Source: Chloroflexota bacterium (lineage in GTDB: Bacteria > Chloroflexota > Dehalococcoidia > SM23-28-2 > RBG-16-64-32). From it: DNA of 6,793 nucleotides. The position numbers and the translations under genes were made by a program. Location: contig JADFNQ010000073.1 in the NCBI GenBank assembly GCA_022563285.1, positions 1 through 6,793 on the forward strand. The letters are read 5' to 3'. Of the stretch, positions 1-5,105 are shown piece by piece. Numbering within the stretch: the stretch's first letter is position 1; every line of letters begins with the position of its first letter. The notes beneath the pieces were generated by a model. It saw only the letters and a list, made by a program, of their open reading frames with translations. It was not told the DNA's origin and did not search any database.

Positions 1-93
1 GACGATCGTTCGGGTGGCGCTGCGCACAATGCGGTTGCGCAGGCGCCGTCTCAGGGACTGGCTGTGGGCTTTAGCGGCTGATCGAGTAGCCAA
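1..93 (-). CDS. rpsT: Small ribosomal subunit protein bS20, N-terminal part (runs off the left edge)
   Basis: bS20 binds 16S rRNA early in assembly of the 30S subunit. The 31 visible codons, read from the complement, begin MATRSAAKAHSQSLRRRLRN and continue with IVRSATRTIV. This matches the family's basic start: a MA-x-KSA-like opening, a run of Arg, then an 'RSxxRT' helix. The rest of the protein, normally about 85-90 residues, lies outside the window. The start is TTG at 93-91. It is chosen because an almost perfect Shine-Dalgarno (AAGGAGGAG, complement of 96-104) sits at ideal spacing and the bS20 homology begins exactly there. An upstream in-frame ATG is not available: the ATG at 125-123 opens a different frame that stops quickly. 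A TTG start is also known for E. coli rpsT, where it takes part in autoregulation; whether that holds here is unknown. The gene is divergent from the zinc-ribbon gene. Confidence 0.85.
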   Translation of the reverse strand, partial: MATRSAAKAHSQSLRRRLRNRIVRSATRTIV

Positions 94-95
94 TT

Positions 96-104
96 CTCCT
101 CCTT
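96..104 (-). promoter_or_regulatory. Shine-Dalgarno of rpsT
   Basis: The complement reads AAGGAGGAG, a near-perfect match to the anti-SD of 16S rRNA, two bases before the TTG codon (about 4-5 bases from the GGAGG core). Its strength compensates for the weak TTG start and decides that start. Confidence 0.8.
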
Positions 105-123
105 GGCGATGGTGGGCAGATTC

Positions 124-153
124 ATGATACGTGGCGAAGTTCGGGTTTGTCCA
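124..153 (-). promoter_or_regulatory. Sigma70-type promoter of rpsT
   Basis: On the minus strand, TGGACA (153-148, 5 of 6 matches to TTGACA) is followed after 18 bases by TATCAT (129-124, 5 of 6 matches to TATAAT). Transcription would start near 117, leaving a leader of about 24 bases that contains the Shine-Dalgarno. Position and spacing both fit rpsT. Seen in sequence; activity is inferred. Confidence 0.65.
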
Positions 154-269
154 GCCTGCCGGCGGGTTCGGCGCGGGGCGCGGCCTGCGGCGGGCCGAGG
201 TCGCGGGGGGGAAGAACCGGAGGGCACAGGCTGCGCTCAATGACAATTTAGGAAATAAATAATCCATCA

Positions 270-298
270 TTGATTTTCTTGACACCTTCTTCTATAAT
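270..298 (+). promoter_or_regulatory. Promoter of the zinc-ribbon gene in an AT-rich island
   Basis: A perfect -10 hexamer TATAAT (293-298) has TTGATT (270-275, 4 of 6 matches) 17 bases upstream. A perfect TTGACA (279-284) also occurs but is only 8 bases from that -10. With a normal 17-base spacer it would need a -10 at 302-307 (TCCACT, poor). Transcription from TATAAT would begin near 305, giving a leader of about 57 bases before the GTG at 362. The surrounding stretch 238-299 is strongly AT-rich in an otherwise GC-rich window and could contain an UP-like element. Bases 154-237, between the two divergent promoters, are GC-rich and show nothing I can name. Confidence 0.6.
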
Positions 299-361
299 GT
301 GTCCACTCTGCCGTCCCTTAGGCAGCCACACGCTTCCGGTGAAGTCGGAAGGAGATCGCCC

Positions 362-700
362 GTGCCCTACCTAGACAAGGCGCTTATCTGCCGCGATTGT
401 GGAACCAGCTTCACTTTTACGGCCGGAGAGCAGACTTTCTATGCCAGCCGTGGCCTCTCGAACGAACCGGGCCGCTGTCCCACCTGTCGGGCCGCGCGCA
501 AGACCGGGAGCACCCCGTTCGGCGATGGGTACGTCCACTACGGCCCCTTCGCCAGCTTCGGCGGGCGGACGCCGCGCCAGATGCACCCGACCGTATGCGC
601 CAACTGCGACCAGATGACGGAGGTGCCCTTCCTCCCCAAGGGCGACCGCCCCGTCTACTGCTCCGACTGCTTCACCAGCATGCGCCAGGCCGCTGGCTAG
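362..700 (+). CDS. Small double zinc-ribbon protein (CxxC-x17-CxxC family)
   Basis: This is a 112-residue soluble protein of unknown function with two four-cysteine metal sites. The first is C10xxC13 paired with C39xxC42, with the block 'FTFTAGEQTFY' between them, as in the 'probable zinc-ribbon' (zf-trcl-like) family. The second is C79xxC82 and C100xxC103 with exactly 17 residues between the pairs, the signature of the CxxC-x17-CxxC domain. The linker (about 48-75) is rich in Gly, Phe and Tyr and probably flexible. The reading frame is open back to a GTG at 299, but that codon adjoins the -10 element. The GTG at 362 has a good Shine-Dalgarno (AAGGAG, 349-354) seven bases upstream and starts right before the conserved 'YLDKALICRDCG', so it is preferred. 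Zinc binding is inferred from the cysteines. A nucleic-acid-binding role is possible but not shown. Confidence 0.85.
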   Translation: MPYLDKALICRDCGTSFTFTAGEQTFYASRGLSNEPGRCPTCRAARKTGSTPFGDGYVHYGPFASFGGRTPRQMHPTVCANCDQMTEVPFLPKGDRPVYCSDCFTSMRQAAG

Positions 701-701
701 T

Positions 702-731
702 TTGACAGCCGCTTCGCGGCCTGGCTACACT
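702..731 (+). promoter_or_regulatory. Promoter of the T-box-ileS transcript
   Basis: A perfect TTGACA (702-707) is followed after 18 bases by TACACT (726-731, 4 of 6 matches to TATAAT). It begins one base after the stop codon of the zinc-ribbon gene and lies just before the T-box leader, so transcription would start near 738. The spacer contains a small inverted repeat, GCCGC-TTC-GCGGC (708-720), with no T-run. It could fold in read-through RNA but does not look like a terminator. Confidence 0.65.
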
Positions 732-737
732 GGTTGG

Positions 738-1076
738 CACAACCGAACATAGCGATAAAGGCGAAGACGGAGACGAGTAGGTCGCTACGGGCCGGCCAGC
801 GAGTCCCGACCGGTGCAAGGGGACACGGAACCAGCGTCCGAAAATCCCTCTCGAGCTGCCGACCGAACACCCCGGTCCGACCGCAGCGGCGACCTTCAGG
901 TCGCCAGCGGGGGCGGGGCCAGTAGGCTCGGACGGAGGCCACCGTTAGCGAAGGCAAGGGCAATCCGTACGGGGGTGCCCTATAGAGAGTCCGCCTCAGG
1001 CGGAAACAAGGGTGGTACCGCGAGCCTTGATAGATCATCGGAGGCCCGTCCCTTTCAGGGGCGGGTCGCTTGATTT
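738..1076 (+). promoter_or_regulatory. T-box riboswitch, isoleucine specific, controlling ileS
   Basis: T-box leaders bind uncharged tRNA and allow transcription of the downstream gene when that tRNA is not aminoacylated. The hallmark T-box AAGGGTGGTACCGCG is at 1008-1022. Its TGGT (1013-1016) would pair with the ACCA end of tRNA, which fits the A73 of tRNA-Ile. Upstream are GAGTAG (775-780, loop-E-like side of stem I), a distal stem GTCCC/GGGAC around the loop with GGTGCAAG (804-823), and the candidate specifier ATC (844-846) in GAA-A-ATC. A stem II hairpin follows (GGCGACC 888-894 with GGTCGCC 899-905, enclosed by CCGC/GCGG). Next come the IIA/B pseudoknot motif (ACGG 932-935 with CCGT of ACCGTTA, 941-947), stem III (957-962 with 976-981) and a small hairpin (991-1003). 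AAGGG (1008-1012) can pair with CCCTT (1050-1054) as antiterminator. The start of the RNA is inferred from the promoter. Confidence 0.93.
1043..1076 (+). terminator. T-box attenuator terminator hairpin
   Basis: CCCGTCCC (1045-1052) pairs with GGGGCGGG (1058-1065) around the loop TTTCA, extendable by two pairs at the base. The 5' arm shares CCC (1050-1052) with the CCCTT that forms the antiterminator, so the two folds exclude each other as in a standard T-box. The tail after the hairpin, TTGATTT (1070-1076), is a poor T-run. Termination may therefore be leaky or assisted. The ileS start codon is 24 bases further on, which argues against direct Shine-Dalgarno masking by this hairpin. Confidence 0.75.
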
Positions 1077-1100
1077 GCGGTGAAGGCGAGAGAGGGCACC

Positions 1101-4100
1101 ATGTTCAAGCCGGTCGATAGCAGAGCCAGCTTCCCGGAGATGGAGAAGCGCATCCTCCAGCTCTGGAAGGAGCGCGATATCGTGCGTAAGAGCGTCGAAG
1201 AGCGCCCGGAGGACCGCCAGTTCACTTTCTACGAAGGGCCACCGTATGCCAACGCCAGCCCCGGCATCCACCATGTCCTGGCCCGTGTCTACAAGGACGT
1301 CATCATCCGCTACAAGACGATGCGCGGCTACCGGGTGCCGCGCAAGGCCGGCTGGGACACCCACGGCCTGCCCGCCGAGATGGAGGTGGAGCGCGAGCTG
1401 GGCATCAAGAGCAAGACCGAGATCGAGGAGAGGGTGGGCATCGAGGAGTTCAACCGTCGCTGCCGCCAGAACGTCCTTCGCTACATGGAGGACTGGGAGG
1501 CCCTGACGGAGCGCATCGCCTTCTGGGTGGACATGGAGGACCCCTACATCACCTTCCGCAACGAGTACATCGAGTCCTGCTGGTGGGTCGTCAAGCGGAT
1601 CTGGGACAAGGGGCTCCTCTACCTGGACTACCGGGTGACCCCCCACTGCCCCCGCTGCGGCACCTCCCTGTCCGATCACGAGGTGGCCCAGGGCTACCGG
1701 GAGGACACGCCGGACCCCTCCATCTACGTGAAGTTCCGGCTGGCCGACCCTTCGACAGGCTCAGGGCTGGCTCCTTCGACGGGCTCAGGGCAGGCTCATT
1801 CGACAGGCTCAGGGCAGGCCAAGGAGGCGGACCCCGCCCTGCGGCTCGCCGACGGCGTCCCTACCTACATCCTCGCCTGGACGACGACGCCCTGGACGCT
1901 CCCCGGCAACACCGCCCTGGCCGTACAGCGCGACGCCGACTACGCCCTGGTTGAGGTGGAGCGGGACGGCCGTCGCGAGCGGCTCATCCTCGCCGACGCG
2001 CCCCAGCTCCGCTCCAGCATCGAGGAGTTCTTGAGGGAGGACTACCAGCGGGTGGAGGAGGTGTCCCGCTATCAGGGTGGGGCGCTGGTGGGCCTGCGCT
2101 ACGAGCCGCTGTACGACCCAACGGCCTGGGGGGTGCAGGCGATGTGGTTCGACCCGGGGCAGGACGGCCGACTGGTGACGGTAGAGAAGGGGCAGGCGGT
2201 ACAGCGGGCCTACACCGTCATCGCCGGCGAGTTCGTATCGCTGAGCGACGGCACCGGGGTGGTGCACATCGCCCCCGCCTTCGGCGGCGAGGACTTCGAC
2301 ATCGGCAAGGAGCTGGGCCTGCTCTTCCTCCAGCCGGTGGACCTGCGGGGCCGGCTGCCGGAGGGCTGCCCCTGGCCGGGGCAGTTCGTCAAGGACGCCG
2401 ACGGGCCGATCATGGAGGAGCTGGCCGGGCGCGGCCTGCTCCTGCGGCGGGACGTCATCCGCCACACCTACCCCTTCTGCTGGCGCTGCGACGCACCCCT
2501 CCTCTACTACGCCAAGCCTACCTGGTACATTCGCACCACCGCGGTGAAGGACAGCCTGATCGAGGGCAACGAACGCATCAACTGGTACCCGGGGCACATC
2601 AAGCACGGCCGCTTCGGCGAGTGGCTCCGAAACAACGTGGACTGGGCCCTCAGCCGGGAGCGCTACTGGGGCATCCCCCTGCCCATCTGGCGCTGCGACG
2701 CCTGCGGCGCCCAGACCTGCGTCGGCTCGCTGGAGGAGCTGCGCGACGGGGCCACCGATCCCGCCGCCATCGACGCCCTGGACGATCTCCACCGCCCCTA
2801 CATCGACCGCATCGAGCTCAGGTGCGAATGCGGTGGCACCATGGCCCGTGTGCCGGAGGTGTTGGATGTCTGGTTCGACTCCGGCGCCATGCCCTACGCC
2901 CAGTGGCACTACCCTTTCGAGAACCAGGACACCTTCCGGCGGAGCTTCCCCGCCGACTTCATCTGTGAGGCCGTGGACCAGACGCGCGGCTGGTTCTACA
3001 CCCTCCACGCGGAGGCGGTGCTGCTCCACGCCGCGGGGGCGGTGCCGGAGAACATCTGCTTCCGCAACGTCATCTGCCTGGAGCTCATCCTGGACGAGAA
3101 GGGCGAGAAGATGAGCAAGTCCCGCGGCAACGTGGTGGAGCCGATGGAGGTGATCGACCGGTACGGCGCCGACGCCCTGCGCTGGAACCTGTTCACCGCC
3201 ACCCGCCCGGGGGATGCCCGCCGCTTCTCCGCCGACCTGGTAGCGGAGTCGCTGCGGCGGTTCCTGCTCACCCTCTGGAACACCTTCAGCTTCTTCGTGA
3301 CCTACGCCAACATCGACCGCTTCGACCCCACCGCGGCGGCGGAGGGGGAACGTTCGGAGCTGGACCGCTGGGTGCTGTCGGAGCTGCACACGCTGGTACG
3401 ACGCGTGACCGAGCACCTGGAGGAGTACGACCCGACCAGCGCCGGACGGGCCATCCAGGCCTTCGTGGCGGACCTGTCCAACTGGTATGTGCGGCGCAGC
3501 CGCCGCCGCTTCTGGAAGTCGGAGAACGACGTGGATAAGGTGGCCGCCTACCAGACGCTCTACGCCTGCCTGGTAACGCTCACCAAGTTGATGGCGCCCT
3601 TGACCCCCTTCGTGGCGGAGGAGATCTACCAGAACCTCGTCCGCACCGTGGACGGGGAGTCGCCGGAGAGCGTGCACCTGGCGGAGTGGCCGGGGAGCGA
3701 CTCCTCCCTGGTGGATGAGCGGCTCATGGACGAGACGCGAGTGGTCATGCGGGTGGTCAGCCTGGGCAGGGCGGCTCGTAGCAAGGCGGGGATCAAGGTG
3801 CGCCAGCCCCTTTCGCGGGTCGTGGTGAAGGTGAGGGCCGCTTCCGAGGGCCCCGGACTGAAGCGGCTGGAGTCGCAGGTGCTGGAGGAGCTGAACGTGA
3901 AATCGCTGGCGCTGGTGGAGGGCGATGGGGCGCTTGACGGCCTCACGCTGGCCGAGGATGAGACCGGGTACGCGGTCGGCCTCGACACCGCCATCACGCC
4001 GGAGCTGGCGGATGAGGGGCTGGCGCGGGAGCTGGTGCACCGCATCCAGAGCCTGCGCAAGGCGGCCGGTTTCGACATCTCTGACCATATCGTTACCCAC

Positions 4101-4271
4101 TATCAAGGGCCGCCGCGCCTGCGCGCCGTCCTCCAGCGGCACGGCGACTACGTGCGCCAGGAGACGCTGTCCGAGGAGCTGGTGGAGGGGGCGCCGCCGG
4201 AGGGCGCCCACGTCGAGGAGCAGAGGCTAGACGGTGAGCCGCTGACGCTGGCGGTCGTGCGCCGCCGCTGA
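1101..4271 (+). CDS. ileS: Isoleucyl-tRNA synthetase, type 2-like, with GxHH signature
   Basis: This 1056-residue class I synthetase (EC 6.1.1.5) charges tRNA-Ile in the cytoplasm; its length is usual for the long Thermus-like type. Domains in order: the Rossmann catalytic fold opens with 'GPPYAN' and the signature site, which reads G55-I-H-H58 instead of HxGH; GWDTHG is at 84-89. A zinc knuckle has C183xxC186. The CP1 editing domain has TTTPW (261-265) and the conserved Asp398 in 'GGEDF'. Further Cys pairs are C460xxC463, C532xxC535 and C575xC577. KMSKS is at 670-674. The helical anticodon-binding domain (about 730-890) contains 'LSNWYVRRSRRRFW', and a type 2-like C-terminal region follows. 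A 24-residue repeat insertion occupies 217-240. The ATG at 1101 is chosen because the family starts with 'MFKPVDSRASFPEME' and GAGAGGG lies a few bases upstream. A GTG at 1080 would add seven residues. Expression is set by the T-box leader. Confidence 0.98.
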   Translation: MFKPVDSRASFPEMEKRILQLWKERDIVRKSVEERPEDRQFTFYEGPPYANASPGIHHVLARVYKDVIIRYKTMRGYRVPRKAGWDTHGLPAEMEVERELGIKSKTEIEERVGIEEFNRRCRQNVLRYMEDWEALTERIAFWVDMEDPYITFRNEYIESCWWVVKRIWDKGLLYLDYRVTPHCPRCGTSLSDHEVAQGYREDTPDPSIYVKFRLADPSTGSGLAPSTGSGQAHSTGSGQAKEADPALRLADGVPTYILAWTTTPWTLPGNTALAVQRDADYALVEVERDGRRERLILADAPQLRSSIEEFLREDYQRVEEVSRYQGGALVGLRYEPLYDPTAWGVQAMWFDPGQDGRLVTVEKGQAVQRAYTVIAGEFVSLSDGTGVVHIAPAFGGEDFDIGKELGLLFLQPVDLRGRLPEGCPWPGQFVKDADGPIMEELAGRGLLLRRDVIRHTYPFCWRCDAPLLYYAKPTWYIRTTAVKDSLIEGNERINWYPGHIKHGRFGEWLRNNVDWALSRERYWGIPLPIWRCDACGAQTCVGSLEELRDGATDPAAIDALDDLHRPYIDRIELRCECGGTMARVPEVLDVWFDSGAMPYAQWHYPFENQDTFRRSFPADFICEAVDQTRGWFYTLHAEAVLLHAAGAVPENICFRNVICLELILDEKGEKMSKSRGNVVEPMEVIDRYGADALRWNLFTATRPGDARRFSADLVAESLRRFLLTLWNTFSFFVTYANIDRFDPTAAAEGERSELDRWVLSELHTLVRRVTEHLEEYDPTSAGRAIQAFVADLSNWYVRRSRRRFWKSENDVDKVAAYQTLYACLVTLTKLMAPLTPFVAEEIYQNLVRTVDGESPESVHLAEWPGSDSSLVDERLMDETRVVMRVVSLGRAARSKAGIKVRQPLSRVVVKVRAASEGPGLKRLESQVLEELNVKSLALVEGDGALDGLTLAEDETGYAVGLDTAITPELADEGLARELVHRIQSLRKAAGFDISDHIVTHYQGPPRLRAVLQRHGDYVRQETLSEELVEGAPPEGAHVEEQRLDGEPLTLAVVRRR
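1749..1820 (+). repeat. Three tandem 24-bp repeats inside ileS
   Basis: Units lie at 1749-1772, 1773-1796 and 1797-1820 and share the core TTCGAC(A/G)GGCTCAGGGC. They differ at only a few bases. Because 24 is divisible by three, they stay in frame and encode PSTGSGLA, PSTGSGQA and HSTGSGQA (residues 217-240). Related IleRS proteins, such as the Thermus type, go from the 'DPSxYVxF' strand almost directly to the TTTPW strand, so this looks like an insertion. The core is imperfectly palindromic (CCT...AGG ends). From memory, near-identical units appear scattered in environmental Chloroflexota genomes and show up in proteins as 'STGSGQA' or, in the antisense frame, 'FDRLRAG'. I see no further copy in this window. 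Confidence 0.9.
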
Positions 4272-4273
4272 GG

Positions 4274-4315
4274 TCGGCCCCACAAATATCGAAATCAGTG
4301 GCTCCGGCGGGCCGA
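4274..4315. other. Inverted repeat between ileS and the RodZ-like gene
   Basis: TCGGCCC (4274-4280) and GGGCCGA (4309-4315) are exact reverse complements separated by 28 bases. Inside them CCAC (4280-4283) and GTGG (4298-4301) form a second, competing pair around an AT-rich loop. No T-run follows, so it is not a typical intrinsic terminator. It could be a weak terminator, an operator or chance. Confidence 0.3.
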
Positions 4316-4321
4316 TGGGGG

Positions 4322-4352
4322 TTGACGCTCCCTTATGGCGCTCACTTATACT
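4322..4352 (+). promoter_or_regulatory. Promoter of the RodZ-PASTA gene
   Basis: TTGACG (4322-4327, 5 of 6 matches) is followed after 19 bases by TATACT (4347-4352, 5 of 6 matches). The spacing is slightly long; reading the -10 as TTATAC gives 18. Transcription would start near 4359, only about six bases before the ATG at 4365. The element overlaps an upstream in-frame ATG (4335), which argues against that ATG as the real start. Confidence 0.55.
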
Positions 4353-4364
4353 CTGGTCGTGCAG

Positions 4365-5045
4365 ATGCAGGAGGCCCGCTCGTCCCCTCTCGGGGAGACC
4401 CTCCAGCGCGCAAGGCAGGCCCGTGGCATCACGATAGAGGATGCTGAGCGCGCGACACGCATCCCCCGCAGATACCTAGAAGCGTTGGAGCAGGAGAACT
4501 ACTCCATCCTGCCCGCCCCGGTGTACGCGCGGGGGTTTCTCCGCTCTTACTCCGGCTACCTGGGACTGGACCCCACCGCTATCCTTCCCCTCTTTCCCGT
4601 TGGTCATGTGGATGAGCCGAAGCTGGAGCCGCTGCCGGAGGTAAAGCAGCCGCGCACATGGTCGATGAGCGGCGTCATCGCCGTTGCGGCGGTGGGGGCG
4701 CTCATCCTGCTCGTTATCGCTCTGTACAGCGTCGGCCGCGAGGGCGGTGACGGTTCCGGCCTGCTCTCCCAGCCGGCGGCCGTAGAGGAGAGCGTGCCGG
4801 ACGTGGTGGTGCCGCCGGAGGGGGAGGCCCCGCTGGCCGAGCCCGGCGTGGCCCAGGCGCTGCCTGACCTGGCCGGAAGAAGCCTGGAGGAGGCGGTCGA
4901 TGTTGTGGAGGAGGCGGGCGCCGGGTACGTGGTGATCGGCGTCAGCGAGGGGGAGGTGCCGGTGGGGCAGGTGGTGGATCAGGTTCCGCCGCCAGGTACC
5001 ACCATACAGCCGGGTGACCTGGTCACGCTCATCGTCAGCCGCTAG
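4365..5045 (+). CDS. RodZ-like membrane protein with extracytoplasmic PASTA domain
   Basis: This is a 226-residue bitopic membrane protein. Residues 6-75 are a RodZ-type helix-turn-helix (HTH_25 family): 'LGETLQRARQARGITIEDAE', then 'TRIPRRYLEALEQENY' and 'ARGFLRSYSGYLGLDP', all typical. In RodZ this domain binds the actin-like MreB rather than DNA. A proline-rich linker leads to one transmembrane helix at about 102-122, flanked by 'PRTWS' and 'GREGG'. An acidic, low-complexity stretch (about 135-163) follows, then one PASTA domain (about 164-226) with 'LPDLAGRSLEEAVDVVEEAG' and 'VVDQVPPPGTTIQPGDLV'. PASTA domains are known to sense peptidoglycan fragments. The usual RodZ C-terminal domain (DUF4115) is absent. 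The ATG at 4365 is preferred over 4335, which lies within the promoter; GTG at 4359 is possible. No Shine-Dalgarno is visible, so the mRNA is probably leaderless. A role in cell shape or wall synthesis is inferred. Confidence 0.85.
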   Translation: MQEARSSPLGETLQRARQARGITIEDAERATRIPRRYLEALEQENYSILPAPVYARGFLRSYSGYLGLDPTAILPLFPVGHVDEPKLEPLPEVKQPRTWSMSGVIAVAAVGALILLVIALYSVGREGGDGSGLLSQPAAVEESVPDVVVPPEGEAPLAEPGVAQALPDLAGRSLEEAVDVVEEAGAGYVVIGVSEGEVPVGQVVDQVPPPGTTIQPGDLVTLIVSR

Positions 5046-5067
5046 CGCCCGCGTCGAAGCCGTCCGC

Positions 5068-5096
5068 TTGTTTTCGCCCCTGCAGCGCCTGACAAT
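5068..5096 (+). promoter_or_regulatory. Possible weak promoter of the hydrolase gene
   Basis: TTGTTT (5068-5073, 3 of 6 matches) and GACAAT (5091-5096, 4 of 6 matches) are 17 bases apart. Transcription would start near 5103, three bases before the ATG, again giving a leaderless message. The hexamers are weak, and the gene may instead be read through from the RodZ-like gene 60 bases upstream. Confidence 0.3.
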
Positions 5097-5105
5097 AGCC
5101 CTGCG

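Noticed and set aside
154..237. Possible small gene or RNA in the GC-rich part of the rpsT/zinc-ribbon intergenic region
   Set aside because: No convincing start with ribosome site, no strong hairpin with T-run and no recognisable motif; low-complexity G/C runs only.
299..361. GTG at 299 as start of the zinc-ribbon gene
   Set aside because: It directly adjoins the TATAAT and has no Shine-Dalgarno. The GTG at 362 has AAGGAG at the right distance and matches the start of the family homology.
708..720. GCCGC-TTC-GCGGC as a terminator for the zinc-ribbon gene
   Set aside because: Only five base pairs, no T-run after it, and it lies within the spacer of the next promoter.
697..1073. Short open frames on both strands in the region between the zinc-ribbon gene and ileS
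   Set aside because: This region is a structured T-box RNA. The frames have no recognisable protein features, and the helices explain the sequence.
1749..1820. CRISPR or other spaced repeat array
   Set aside because: The three units are directly adjacent without spacers, are only 24 bp long and lie within a coding frame.
1809..4211. An 800-codon open frame on the minus strand opposite ileS
   Set aside because: It lies wholly antisense to a certain ileS. Such long frames arise from GC-rich codon bias, and the translation resembles no protein family I know.
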